A stretch of 64,000 bases of DNA from positions 1 through 64,000 of the forward strand of contig JAFYAB010000016.1 of NCBI GenBank assembly GCA_017540945.1, read 5' to 3'. Of the stretch, positions 8,424 to 16,501 are shown piece after piece. Within the stretch, counting starts at the first letter, position 1; every line of letters begins with the position of its first letter. The stretch is from Oscillospiraceae bacterium. GTDB lineage: Bacteria > Bacillota_A > Clostridia > Oscillospirales > Oscillospiraceae. The notes beneath the pieces were generated by a model that saw only the letters and a list, made by a program, of their open reading frames with translations, made no database searches and was not told the origin of the DNA. Position numbers and translations under genes: made by a program.

Positions 8424-9356
8424 TTACGCCGGATTGAATTTGTCCTTAGGCTGCTTGCAGCGCGGGCATTTCCAGTCGGCGGGCAGGTCCTCAAAACGGA
8501 CGCCACCGTGCTCGGCAGGATCGTAGACATAGCCGCAGATCGAGCAAACGTACTTGCCGGTTGCCTGCCCTTTTTCGATTTCACCAACAGGGATGCTTTC
8601 AGGCGGGTTGTTCAGATCGACCACTTTCTTTGCTTCCAGATTCTCACAGCCCAACGGCGTATGGGTTGAGAGGTAGACTGTTGGGTGGCTTGCGATAAAT
8701 GCCCGCACGGCGTCCAGTGTTTTTCTGGCTGCGGGCAAATCCTCAAAGACGATGGAGAGCTTGTTCTGATACAGCGCTTCATCCGTATAGGTCACGTCGC
8801 CGTGGATCATGTAGTACAACCCGCCGTCCTCGACGATCACGATGCTGTTGCCGTTCGTGTGGCCCTTTCCGGAGATGTACCAAACACCTTCCGAGATCTT
8901 CTGGCTTTTTGCAAAGTTGGCGTAGGGGCCGTCGGTAAAGTCTACCGGCACGACATTCGGATATTGCAGCTCCTGCGCGGCGCATTCCTCCCGGGCGGCA
9001 TAGATCGCAGCGTTCGGGAACAGGCGCAGCTCGCCGGTGTGGTCTCCGTGCTTGTGGGTAATCAGGATTTTAGTGACCTGCTCGGGCCGATATCCGAGCT
9101 TTTCCAGCGCATCGGCATAGGTGTTGACCCGCTTGCCCATATAGATGAGGCTCTTCTCATCCGGTACCATGTCCGGTACCTCGGCGGGCATCCCTGTGTC
9201 GACCAGTATGACCTCTTCTCCTGTGTCAATCAGATAGTTTTGAAGGCTGGAGCGGTAGCGCACAGTCGGATCGACGCCCTCCATACCCTCGCCGCCGAAC
9301 GCCAGCGCCTGCGTCATGAATCCGTTTTCATAGAGTTTCACAGCTTTGATAATCAT
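8424..9356 (-). CDS. Metallo-beta-lactamase-fold hydrolase fused to rubredoxin
   Basis: A 310-residue fusion. Residues ~1-235 are a metallo-beta-lactamase-fold hydrolase of the lactonase-like group, with VILVDTGMP, the metal motif [11 protein letters not shown] and later metal ligands in [17 protein letters not shown] and LSTHTPL. The C-terminal ~55 residues are rubredoxin, with [12 protein letters not shown] and [13 protein letters not shown] carrying the four iron-binding cysteines. The first His-x-His position reads HKH, so the dinuclear site looks complete. No flavodoxin domain is present, so it is not a normal FprA-type flavodiiron protein. The start follows GGAGGAATTGAC. The reaction is unclear: a redox-coupled hydrolase or an oxygen/NO-related enzyme is possible. 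Confidence 0.87.
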   Translation of the reverse strand: MIIKAVKLYENGFMTQALAFGGEGMEGVDPTVRYRSSLQNYLIDTGEEVILVDTGMPAEVPDMVPDEKSLIYMGKRVNTYADALEKLGYRPEQVTKILITHKHGDHTGELRLFPNAAIYAAREECAAQELQYPNVVPVDFTDGPYANFAKSQKISEGVWYISGKGHTNGNSIVIVEDGGLYYMIHGDVTYTDEALYQNKLSIVFEDLPAARKTLDAVRAFIASHPTVYLSTHTPLGCENLEAKKVVDLNNPPESIPVGEIEKGQATGKYVCSICGYVYDPAEHGGVRFEDLPADWKCPRCKQPKDKFNPA

Positions 9357-9377
9357 GTCAATTCCTCCCTGAAATAC

Positions 9378-9896
9378 TCAGTAATCAAACCAATTCTCTG
9401 CTACCGGGATCTGCATTGTGAGCTTCTCGCCGGGGTATGCCTTGCGGATTTCGATCAGATTCAAAACATTGTAGCCGCGCGTTTTCAGAAACGCGATCAT
9501 TCTGTCATTGTTAGGATGGACGTAGTTGTAGACCGTGCTCTCACCATAGCTCGCAGCGAGCGCTTCTGCTTTCTGAAACAGCGCCGCGCCGACGCCCTGT
9601 CTTCGGTATTCCGGAAGGACGTAGATCGACTCCACCCAGACGCAGGGCTCGTCGACCCGGCAGACCAGATAGCCGCAGTACTCATCCTCGCTGCGGGCCG
9701 CGTAGACAGGGAATCCCGCGTCGAGGTATTCCTTCAATTCCGCAGCGCCCGCTTCTGCATTGGGACTGGCGTCAATTCCCTTGAGGGCTTTCAAGGTCAT
9801 GCGGAATTGCGCGACCAGCGGCGCGATTTGCGGCATGGCCGCCGTGTTGATCTCTTCCACGATAATTGGCAGAATCATTGCTTTCATGGCGCTCAT
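9378..9896 (-). CDS. GNAT-family N-acetyltransferase
   Basis: A 172-residue acetyltransferase. The acetyl-CoA pyrophosphate loop (motif A) is visible as VLPEYRRQGVGAALFQKAEA, with the R/Q-x-x-G-x-A/G core, and motif B follows in FLKTRGYNVLN. The substrate is unknown. The ATG overlaps the TGA of the upstream lipoprotein gene as ATGA (9896-9893), so translation of the two is probably coupled. Confidence 0.85.
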   Translation of the reverse strand: MSAMKAMILPIIVEEINTAAMPQIAPLVAQFRMTLKALKGIDASPNAEAGAAELKEYLDAGFPVYAARSEDEYCGYLVCRVDEPCVWVESIYVLPEYRRQGVGAALFQKAEALAASYGESTVYNYVHPNNDRMIAFLKTRGYNVLNLIEIRKAYPGEKLTMQIPVAENWFDY

Positions 9897-10621
9897 TCCA
9901 AACGGATGCTGTCAAGAATCTCCCGCAGCTCTGCCTTGGCTGTCTGATCCTCTGGGTCCAGCAGATAATATGTCAGGACCACGGTGCTTCCGCCCGCATC
10001 CCGAAGGTAGCAGAAGCAGGGATACCAAACACTGACCGTACCGCCCTCCGGATAGCTCTTGCCAAGCAGCTGGATATAATCCCTTCCGTTTGCATCGACG
10101 CCGCCAGTCACGGAAAGGTACGTCGTTTCGCCGTCGGGCTGCGTGATATCGAAGTGCGCGAGCTTCTCCCATTGTGCGTCGTCCATTGCCTCTACCAGAC
10201 AAACAGGTTCCAGAACCTTGCGGACGCTTCCTTCCATGGGACAGTAAAACAGCCCTGCGTCTTCAGACCAGTCCGCGGGAATCTGCAGCGTGATCCCGGA
10301 CTCCTGCGTGTTTCCTTCCGGCCAGAAGCTGACGAAATCCTCTGTTTTCATAACGGGAATCGTGATGCTGACGGTTTTCGTGACCGACACATCAGGGGGG
10401 TTCTGCGGTTCCGTTTGGATTTCTGACGGCTCAGTCTCCGTCTGTGGATCTGGCTGGTTCTCCGCCGGTGCCGAATCCTTTTGTGTTTCCACCTGGCTTT
10501 CCAATGGCGCAGATGTGCTTTCCTTGCCGGATGGAACGTCTGCAGAAAGCTGCTGCCCCGCACAGGCATACAGGCAGCAAAGCAGCAACAATGCCAGCGT
10601 TAATGTGATGAGTCTCTTCAT
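9893..10621 (-). CDS. Lipoprotein of unknown function
   Basis: A 242-residue lipoprotein. MKRLITLTLALLLLCCLYAC gives a basic start, hydrophobic core and lipobox LYAC with the acylated Cys20. A long Pro/Glu/Gln/Thr linker follows (about residues 25-80), then a globular domain of roughly 160 residues with strand-like segments such as ITLQIPADWSED and VVLTYYLLDP, of a kind often found in small membrane-anchored clostridial lipoproteins. I cannot name a family. It overlaps the acetyltransferase downstream by four bases. Confidence 0.75.
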   Translation of the reverse strand: MKRLITLTLALLLLCCLYACAGQQLSADVPSGKESTSAPLESQVETQKDSAPAENQPDPQTETEPSEIQTEPQNPPDVSVTKTVSITIPVMKTEDFVSFWPEGNTQESGITLQIPADWSEDAGLFYCPMEGSVRKVLEPVCLVEAMDDAQWEKLAHFDITQPDGETTYLSVTGGVDANGRDYIQLLGKSYPEGGTVSVWYPCFCYLRDAGGSTVVLTYYLLDPEDQTAKAELREILDSIRLE

Positions 10622-10669
10622 ATAGAAACCTCCTTCTTTTCGTTCATCACCGTTGCAGAGTTTCTTTTG

Positions 10670-11227
10670 TCAATGCCATTCTTTTCTCAGGATCGCATAC
10701 TGGACCGTATTCTCATAGCGCGGCGAGCCGTCTGGGTTGTTGACGAAGGAGACGAACTCCAGGAACAGCCCTTCCCGGCGCATACCGAGCTTTTCGCAGA
10801 GGCGCTGGCTTGGGAAATTGTAGTCCTCGGTATAGGCGTAGATGCGCCTAGCGCCTTTCTCCTTGAAGAGATAGTCAAAGAAAGCGTGTGCGGCTTCATA
10901 GGCGTAGCCCTTGCATTGGTAGGCCTTGTTCAGCATCCAGCAGGGGCTGAAGGTGTCCTTGGGAGCGTTTTCGGCCGCATGGGGCTCGCCGGTCTCCGGA
11001 TAGGCGTCGATCTCGCCGATGACCTTGCCGCTCTGCCTCAGCACGATGGCAAAGTAATACTCCGTCTCGCTGACGCGGTTTTTCATCTCGGCCTGTGCCT
11101 TCTCCGGTGAGCTCAGCTTCATGCACGCGAAGCAGTTCACCGCGGGCTCATGCAAATATTCCAGCACGTCGGCTGCGTCGCTCTCCCGGAAGGGACGGAG
11201 GATCAGCCGTTCGGTTTCAATCGTCAT
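10670..11227 (-). CDS. GNAT acetyltransferase, RimJ/RimL type
   Basis: A 185-residue protein starting IETERLILRPFRESDA, the usual opening of RimJ/RimL-type acetyltransferases that modify protein N-termini or small amines. GKVIGEIDAYPE and the acetyl-CoA loop region AYQCKGYAYEAAHAFFDYLF are visible, ending with the NFPSQRLCEKLGMRREGLF segment typical of the family. I prefer the ATG at 11227 because the conserved IETERL follows at once and AAAGGGTGG lies upstream; a further in-frame ATG at 11242 exists. The substrate is unknown. Confidence 0.87.
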   Translation of the reverse strand: MTIETERLILRPFRESDAADVLEYLHEPAVNCFACMKLSSPEKAQAEMKNRVSETEYYFAIVLRQSGKVIGEIDAYPETGEPHAAENAPKDTFSPCWMLNKAYQCKGYAYEAAHAFFDYLFKEKGARRIYAYTEDYNFPSQRLCEKLGMRREGLFLEFVSFVNNPDGSPRYENTVQYAILRKEWH

Positions 11228-11250
11228 GATGTTATGATCCACCCTTTCTT

Positions 11251-11691
11251 TCAGAACTCATCTTGTCCGTCAGATGCCTCGTTTCTGCTTGCCCAATTCC
11301 TCCTGTTCAATTCGATTTCCACCTTGTTCAGCGTGCAGAAAAACCTGTGTGTTGCGACTGCCGGTCCGAACAGAAGGATTCCAAAGGTGTTCCATCCGAA
11401 CATGTGCCGCCAGGAGGTGTGTGGACCTTCGATTCCGAGCCCGACTGCCTTTGTTTTTAACTCCTCTGCGATCCTCGCCATCCATACAAGCGTATAAATG
11501 AACAGCGTCGGGATTCCAAGAAGGTAGGCTTTCCAATAAGGCATCGTCTTATGTCCGAGGATCTCCTCCAGTTCATCCTGCAAACCGCCCAGCGGCATAT
11601 ACAGCAGGAAGAAGATTCCCGCTGTGCAGAAATCAATCAGCCCGAAGAAAAAACCAGGACACCTTGTGTGCTTGTATTTCATGTTATTCAC
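11251..11691 (-). CDS. Small membrane protein, DUF4234-like
   Basis: A 146-residue protein with about three hydrophobic segments: FFFGLIDFCTAGIFFLLYMP, AYLLGIPTLFIYTLVWMARI and GWNTFGILLFGPAVATHRFF. The spacing of tryptophans and the phrases YTLVWMARIAEEL and HTSWRHMFGWNTFG resemble DUF4234-type membrane proteins, but I hold this loosely. The C-terminal tail is short and charged. Its role is unknown. It lies just upstream of the acetyltransferase on the same strand. Confidence 0.6.
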   Translation of the reverse strand: MNNMKYKHTRCPGFFFGLIDFCTAGIFFLLYMPLGGLQDELEEILGHKTMPYWKAYLLGIPTLFIYTLVWMARIAEELKTKAVGLGIEGPHTSWRHMFGWNTFGILLFGPAVATHRFFCTLNKVEIELNRRNWASRNEASDGQDEF

Positions 11692-11700
11692 TATCGTTTG

Positions 11701-12099
11701 TCAGATATCGATATGGTACGTCATGGCGTCAGCGGTAAATCCGATAGTTGCCTTGAATGCTTTGATATAAGCCGCGAGCTGGTCCTGGTAGCGCGTATCC
11801 AGGTCGCTTCCGTCGGCGTTTGTCTTGTAGTCGACGATATGCCATTTTCCGTCCTTCAGGTAAAGCACGTCCATGATACCGTTCCAGACTGCCCGCATCT
11901 CTTCCGTTTCTTCCAGATAGCTGAACGGTACCTCACAATACACCTCGTCGGCGGAGAGCAGTGTTCCCAGCATGTCCTGCGGAAGACCGTTTGACTGGGC
12001 ATACCCGCCTGACCTCATCGTTTCAGCCACTTTCAGAAGATCCTCTTCAAGTTTGCTCTCATAGAGAACAGTAGCATGGCAGTCACCTCCATATAGCAT
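11701..12099 (-). pseudogene. C-terminal PD-(D/E)XK nuclease fragment, AddA-like
   Basis: The frame encodes about 130 residues with GIMDVLYLKDGKWHIVDYKT followed by YQDQLAAYIKAF, the G-x-x-D...DYKT...QLxxY active-site layout of the RecB-type nuclease domain that closes AddA helicase-nucleases. The ~1100 residues of helicase and upstream parts are absent. The start is not convincing: the GGAGGTGACTGCC upstream serves an ATG in another frame. I read this as a remnant of an AddA-like gene left by rearrangement. A free-standing small nuclease is possible but less likely. Confidence 0.6.
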
Positions 12100-12229
12100 T
12101 TGACGAACACTTTTTGCTTATTATTTTATTATACTCTATTTCATCGTTTTTTCAATCCCGATCCTGCTTTGGCAGACTGTATTTCCGAGCTTTAACCGGC
12201 TTTTCGTTGTATGCAGGGCCTAAGCGGGA

Positions 12230-12284
12230 TGGCAAAGATTTGGCAAAACCGTGGCACAAAATTGGCAAAAAATTGGCACAGTTT
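12230..12284 (+). repeat. Five iteron-like TGGCA repeats at exact 11-bp spacing
   Basis: TGGCA begins at 12230, 12241, 12252, 12263 and 12274, each followed by A/C-rich sequence (TGGCAMA). The period is exactly 11 bp, about one helical turn, so all copies face the same side of the helix. This is the layout of iterons or clustered recognition sites for a replication, partition, integrase-arm or regulatory protein. Confidence 0.65.
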
Positions 12285-12319
12285 TGCCGATGACATGCAA
12301 AAGCAAATGTGATAGAATA

Positions 12320-12375
12320 GTATCGTCCCAAAGTGGGACGAGCGATACGCCGCTTCTTCGGAGGCGGCGTTTTGC
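12320..12375 (+). promoter_or_regulatory. Two-hairpin leader resembling an attenuator
   Basis: GTATCG...CGATAC encloses the hairpin GTCCCA-aag-TGGGAC. It is followed directly by CGCCGC...GCGGCG and TTTT, a terminator-like hairpin. Both lie between a possible TAGAAT -10 box (about 12313) and the small frameshifted gene starting at 12407. Confidence 0.45.
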
Positions 12376-12406
12376 TTTGCCATTTCTCAGGAAGGAGGTT
12401 TGTAAA

Positions 12407-12723
12407 ATGGTGAAACAGCTAGAAAAAAAGCGGAACCTGCAGACGGTGTACTGGTCGCTGGTCGCGGCGGCTTCGGCAGCGTTGGTATCACGGACGTCTA
12501 CAACGAAATGGCTGGCGCGGTCTCGGACGTGGTCACCGACGGCCTGGAACACTCTATGGAGCGCGTTGAGAGCACCATCACGGCGAACGGATATGACTAT
12601 GACCTGTGTATGGAGAAGCTGGTCAACTATGCGCAAAGCTCCGCCGGTTTCGATACCTGCTATATCGTTTGTGCTCACTCTGCGTCGATGAAGCAGTGGG
12701 GCACATCCAAGGACGATATCTAA
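12407..12723 (+). pseudogene. Small gene interrupted by a frameshift in an A tract
   Basis: The ATG at 12407 follows GGAAGGAGGTTTGTAAA, a strong ribosome site. It reads MVKQLEKK and then loses frame in a run of seven A (about 12422-12428). With one more A the frame would run on as AEPADGVLVAGRG, FGSVGITDVYNEMAGAVSDV and so to YIVCAHSASMKQWGTSKDDI, ending at 12723 as a 105-residue protein. The reconstructed protein is acidic with a likely helical middle; I cannot name it, though its style resembles small genes of clostridial mobile elements. It is a frameshifted relic, a sequencing slip, or a gene read through polymerase slippage on the A run. Confidence 0.6.
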
Positions 12724-12792
12724 ATGCGTGACTTACGTTAGCAGATCCGCCGCAGATGATGAGGAAACAGTATATTCGATTTGCTGAGCACC

Positions 12793-13680
12793 TTACAGGG
12801 GAAAGGCCACCGCATCCCGATACAGGCGCTTCAGCAGCTCCAGGAATGCCTGGAGCGACGGACGTCTGTCCTCCTTGTGGGTGCAAAGGACACAGGAAAA
12901 GCGCTCCCGGCAGTCAAAGGGGATCCATGCGAACTGTCCGCTGTGGTCGTTGAGAAAACCTGGGGCCAGGCAGACCCCGCGCCCGGCGGCGACGTTGGTC
13001 AGGGTGGTGTCGTGGTCGGCGCTGTTGAAGTAACGGATCTTCCCGGTACTGATCAGCCGGTGCTGAACGGTTTTCAGGGCCTGCGGGGAACCGCCCCCCA
13101 CCATCAGCGTCCGGCCGTACAGGTCCTCCTCCCGGATCAGATCCTTCTTGGCCAAGGGGTCCTCCCGATCCGCGATCAGGTAGATCCGGCTTTCAAACAG
13201 GTCGTGGACTTGAATGCCCGCGACCTGTTTTGTCTGTTCCCGCAGAGCAAACACAAGGTCCGCTTCCCCCCGCAAAAACAACTCCATGCTGTTTCCGTAC
13301 TGGAAGACAGGCGTGATCTGCACCGCTGGCCAGGCCTCCGCGAACAGACGCATAGCTTCCGGAAGGAAGTATAGCGACTGCCGCACCGACATGCAGACGG
13401 AGATGCTGTCCTGATACCGGGCGCTGAAATTCTGTCCCTGCTCGATGGCGCGCTTCAGGTCCTCCCGCATCCCGGTCAGAAAGGAAACGAACTGGGCTCC
13501 GGCAGGCGTCAGCGCTGCGCCCTTCCCGCTTCGCTCAAAGACGGTGAAGCCGATCTCCTCCTCCAGCAGCTTGATTTGATAGGTCAGGGTCGGCTGGCTC
13601 ACAAACTGGTTCTCCGCGGCCCGGGTGAAGTTCAGCGTTCGTGCCAGCTCGATGCAGTAGTCCATTTGCTTTGTCGTCAT
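12793..13680 (-). CDS. LysR-family transcriptional regulator
   Basis: A 295-residue regulator. Residues 1-60 form the LysR winged helix-turn-helix (YCIELARTLNFTRAAENQFV, SQPTLTYQIKLLEEEIG, FERSGKGAALTPAG). The remainder is the two-lobed effector domain. I choose the start at 13680 (MTTKQMDY) since AGGAGGGTAAT precedes it; the frame extends upstream without a site. It is divergent from the flavodoxin gene at 13793 with about 110 bp between, so it probably controls that rightward group (flavodoxin, acetyltransferase, SnoaL-like, aldo/keto reductase). The effector is unknown. Confidence 0.92.
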   Translation of the reverse strand: MTTKQMDYCIELARTLNFTRAAENQFVSQPTLTYQIKLLEEEIGFTVFERSGKGAALTPAGAQFVSFLTGMREDLKRAIEQGQNFSARYQDSISVCMSVRQSLYFLPEAMRLFAEAWPAVQITPVFQYGNSMELFLRGEADLVFALREQTKQVAGIQVHDLFESRIYLIADREDPLAKKDLIREEDLYGRTLMVGGGSPQALKTVQHRLISTGKIRYFNSADHDTTLTNVAAGRGVCLAPGFLNDHSGQFAWIPFDCRERFSCVLCTHKEDRRPSLQAFLELLKRLYRDAVAFPL

Positions 13681-13728
13681 ATTACCCTCCTGCAATTTAA
13701 TTCTTAAATCAATTATATACCTTTCCGA

Positions 13729-13758
13729 TTGGACATTGCAAGGGAAAAATGATATAAT
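13729..13758 (+). promoter_or_regulatory. Promoter of the flavodoxin-led operon
   Basis: TTGGAC (13729-13734) and TATAAT (13753-13758) with an 18-bp spacer lie 35 bp before the flavodoxin start. The AT-rich stretch between this and the LysR start would be the place for LysR binding. Confidence 0.65.
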
Positions 13759-13792
13759 CGAACCAGAAAATACAGAAACGGAGGACAACACA

Positions 13793-14314
13793 ATGTCGAA
13801 AACCCTGATTGCTTTCTTTTCCAGAGCGGACGAAAACTACTTCGGCGGCGCGATGCGCTATGTGAAGGTGGGCAACACCGAAATCGTGTGTAATCTCATG
13901 AAGGACATGATCGACGCGGATCTGTTCAAAATCGAAATGCTGACCCCCTACTCCCCGGTTTACATGACCTGCATCGACGAGGCCAAACGGGACCTGCGGG
14001 AGATGGCCCGTCCGGAACTGACCAATTACCTGGACAGCATCGACGATTACGATACCGTGATCCTGGCCTATCCCAACTACTGGGGCACCATTCCCATGGC
14101 GGTGGCCACCTTCCTGGAGCGCTATGACTTTACGGGCAAGACGATCCTTCCGCTCTGCACCAATGAGGGCAGCGGCATGGGCGGCAGCGAGAAGACCATC
14201 CGCCAGTGTGCGCCGGGAGCCGATGTGAAGAAGGGCCTTCCCGTCACCGGCAGCAGCGCCGCGGGCTCCGGCGAAAGCGTCCGGCGCTGGCTGAGGTCCA
14301 ACGGCCTGCTGTAA
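13793..14314 (+). CDS. Flavodoxin family protein
   Basis: A 173-residue flavodoxin-like protein. It begins KTLIAFFSRADENYFGG, where an extended loop replaces the compact FMN-phosphate loop, as in the clostridial long-chain flavodoxin group. VILAYPNYWGTIPMAVATFL and LPLCTNEGSGMGGSEKTI are the FMN-ring loop and the last loop of that family. The ATG at 13793 follows CGGAGGACAACACA; an upstream in-frame start at 13736 falls inside the promoter. It likely carries electrons or reduces quinone-type substrates. First gene of a four-gene run divergent from LysR. Confidence 0.88.
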   Translation: MSKTLIAFFSRADENYFGGAMRYVKVGNTEIVCNLMKDMIDADLFKIEMLTPYSPVYMTCIDEAKRDLREMARPELTNYLDSIDDYDTVILAYPNYWGTIPMAVATFLERYDFTGKTILPLCTNEGSGMGGSEKTIRQCAPGADVKKGLPVTGSSAAGSGESVRRWLRSNGLL

Positions 14315-14326
14315 GGGGAATTTCCG

Positions 14327-14911
14327 ATGGAGTACGAAAAGGGCTACGTCTATCAGCTGATGGATCAGGGCGGCCCCACCGACAACCGGGAGCCCTACTT
14401 CAAGGAAGCTGTGGAGGAAATGATGCGGGCCAGAACGCTCTGTGCCAAGGCCAACGCAACTTTGCCGGACGATCCGACCTACGTGCGTTATCTGGAGGAG
14501 CTGTTCGGAAGACCGCTGGATGACGTCCGCATCCTCACGCCGTTCATCTGCGATTTCGGCAACCGGGTAAAGTTTGGCAAGGGCGTGTTTCTCAATCACT
14601 CCGCCATCCTTTCCGCCTCCGGCGGGATCGAATTCGAGGACGGCGTCATGTCTGCGCCGGGGCTGCGGATCGCCACGATTAACCACGACATGAACGAGCG
14701 CCACACCAAATACACCTACGGAAAAGTGCTTGTGAAGAAGAACGCCTGGCTGGGCATGAACGTCACGATTTGCCCCGGCGTGACCATCGGCGAATATGCC
14801 GTGGTAGCCGCCGGCGCCGTGGTGACAAAGGACGTGCCGGGCTACGCCGTTGTCGGCGGTGTTCCGGCAAAGGTCATCCGCTACCAGAACCCGGAGGAGC
14901 AAAAAGAATGA
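14327..14911 (+). CDS. Sugar O-acetyltransferase (left-handed beta-helix)
   Basis: A 194-residue acetyltransferase of the maltose/galactoside O-acetyltransferase group. The N-terminal helical cap contains MMRARTLCAKANATLPDD. From about residue 70 on the hexapeptide pattern runs through DFGNRVKFGKGVFLNHSAIL, INHDMNERH with the catalytic-type His, KKNAWLGMNVTICPGVTIGE and ends GAVVTKDVPGYAVVGGVPAK. It transfers acetyl from acetyl-CoA to a sugar hydroxyl; the true acceptor is unknown. It starts 12 bp after the flavodoxin gene and its stop overlaps the next start as ATGA. Confidence 0.9.
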   Translation: MEYEKGYVYQLMDQGGPTDNREPYFKEAVEEMMRARTLCAKANATLPDDPTYVRYLEELFGRPLDDVRILTPFICDFGNRVKFGKGVFLNHSAILSASGGIEFEDGVMSAPGLRIATINHDMNERHTKYTYGKVLVKKNAWLGMNVTICPGVTIGEYAVVAAGAVVTKDVPGYAVVGGVPAKVIRYQNPEEQKE

Positions 14912-15279
14912 CGGACGACCGGGAGCTGATCCGGGAAATGTACCGGAAGTACTGGCGCTGCATGATCGAGAAGGACGCGGACGGCCTGCGCAGTCTGATG
15001 GCGGAGGACTATTCTCTGCTTCACATGACCGGTGTAAAGCAGTCGGCCGAGGTGTTTTTGAAGGGCCTGATGGACGGCACCTTCAACTACTACGCGGCGG
15101 ACCACGACAGCATTGAGGTCAAACTGAACGGCAGCAACGCGGTCATGATCGGCAGAAGCCGGGTGACGGCGGCCGTCTATGGGGGCAGGAAGCACAGCTG
15201 GCGGCTGCAGGGTGATTTTTCCCTGCGCAAAGAAAACGGGACCTGGAAATTTACCGAGTCCAGAGCATCAACCTATTAA
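14908..15279 (+). CDS. SnoaL/NTF2-like protein (DUF4440 type)
   Basis: A 123-residue protein with the cone-shaped NTF2 fold pattern: an N-terminal helix pair IREMYRKYWRCMIEKDADGL, then LMAEDYSLLHMTG, and closing strands AAVYGGRKHSWRLQGDF and GTWKFTESRAS. Members are diverse, including isomerases, hydrolases and binding proteins, so no function can be assigned. Its ATG overlaps the stop of the acetyltransferase (ATGA at 14908), indicating coupled translation within the flavodoxin-aldo/keto reductase operon. A longer reading of this frame from 14770 is a shadow of the acetyltransferase. Confidence 0.8.
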   Translation: MTDDRELIREMYRKYWRCMIEKDADGLRSLMAEDYSLLHMTGVKQSAEVFLKGLMDGTFNYYAADHDSIEVKLNGSNAVMIGRSRVTAAVYGGRKHSWRLQGDFSLRKENGTWKFTESRASTY

Positions 15280-15287
15280 GGAGGATT

Positions 15288-16136
15288 ATGATGATGGAAT
15301 ACATGGAACTGAACAACGGCCTGAAGTGCCCGGTGATCGGGATCGGCACCTTTATGCTCTCTCCGGCGGAAGCGGAGAACAGTGTCTGGGAGGCCCTGAA
15401 GATGGGCTACTCCCTTGTGGACACGGCGAACGCCTATGTGAATGAACGGGCCGTGGGCCGCGGCATGAGGGCCAGCGGCGTAAAGCGGGAGGAGATCTTC
15501 CTCTCCACCAAGCTCTGGCCCAGCGAATACGAGAACGAAAACGCTGTGGACGAGACCCTGGAGCGCCTGGGTGTGGACTACGTGGATCTGCTCTATATCC
15601 ATCAGCCCGCGGGTAATTGGCTGGCCGGCTACCGGCAGCTGGAACGGGCGTACAGGGAGGGCAAGGCGAAGGCCATCGGCATCTCCAACTTCGAGGGAAA
15701 GTACATCGAAGAGCTGCAGACCAAGTGGGAGATTGCGCCCCAGTTCATCCAGGTGGAGGCGCATCCGTATTTCACCCAGACCGAGCTGCGCAAGACCCTG
15801 GACAAATACGGCATCAAGCTGATGAGCTGGTATCCCCTGGGTCATGGCGACAGGGCGCTGATCAACGAGCCGGTTTTCGCGGAGCTTGGCAAAAAGTACG
15901 GCAAGACCCCGGCCCAGGTCATTCTTCGCTGGCATACGCAAATGGGCTTCGCCGTTATCCCGGGCAGCCGCAACGTGGAGCACATCCGGGACAATCTCGA
16001 TATCCTCGACTTCACGCTGACCGATGCGGAGATGGCGGAGATTGCCAGGTTCGACAAGGGCGTGCGCTATTATCACCGCACCGAGGAACAGCTTGTCCAG
16101 TTCGCAGGCTGGAAACCCGCCTTTGAGGTAAAATGA
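15288..16136 (+). CDS. Aldo/keto reductase
   Basis: A 282-residue NADPH-dependent oxidoreductase with the TIM-barrel aldo/keto reductase fold. GIGTFMLSPAEA at the start, the catalytic Asp and Tyr in LVDTANAYVNERAVG, the Lys in LSTKLWP and the His in LLYIHQPAG make a full tetrad. The cofactor segment near the end reads VIPGSRNVEHIRDNLDILDF, fitting NADPH binding. It probably reduces an aldehyde or ketone. Three ATG codons stand in a row behind AAGGAGG; I give the first. Last gene of the LysR-linked operon, followed by a terminator at 16231. Confidence 0.93.
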   Translation: MMMEYMELNNGLKCPVIGIGTFMLSPAEAENSVWEALKMGYSLVDTANAYVNERAVGRGMRASGVKREEIFLSTKLWPSEYENENAVDETLERLGVDYVDLLYIHQPAGNWLAGYRQLERAYREGKAKAIGISNFEGKYIEELQTKWEIAPQFIQVEAHPYFTQTELRKTLDKYGIKLMSWYPLGHGDRALINEPVFAELGKKYGKTPAQVILRWHTQMGFAVIPGSRNVEHIRDNLDILDFTLTDAEMAEIARFDKGVRYYHRTEEQLVQFAGWKPAFEVK

Positions 16137-16230
16137 GGAAACGGCTGCCGTACGGACCGGACTGTTAACAGTGCCTGCAAGAAGACCGCTGGGTTGTGGG
16201 CAATCCGGGAATACAGCAAAAAAAGAGAAC

Positions 16231-16276
16231 AAAACGGCACGGAATTGGAAGGACGCTTCCAGTTCCGTGCCGTTTT
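16231..16276 (+). terminator. Terminator of the flavodoxin-aldo/keto reductase operon
   Basis: AAAACGGCACGGAA pairs with TTCCGTGCCGTTTT around an inner TGGAAG/CTTCCA stem. A near copy with the same design lies at 23686-23729. Confidence 0.85.
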
Positions 16277-16501
16277 ATACTGAACTCCCATAAAAAGATT
16301 GAAAAATGTTCCGAGTGGGAATTGCGCCAGACAAGGCGGAGGGGGATATTTGAGAAGAATTGGCTGCATCAAAAAGTGCTGCCATTCTATTTACTTTATG
16401 CGGAATTTCTGATAAAATATAAACGAAATAGAACCTTGCGGACGGGTCGGACCGCATCCGGTCCATGTCAGCAGGATATGGCGGCAGGAGGAGACTTGCA
16501 T
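16277..16501 (+). other. Intergenic region before the DUF2200 gene
   Basis: It opens with ATACTGAACTCCCATAAAAA, which matches the left arm of the structured repeat at 26606-26770, so a truncated copy of that element may sit here. Farther on GATAAAATATAAACG offers possible -10 boxes. No gene is seen. Confidence 0.5.
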
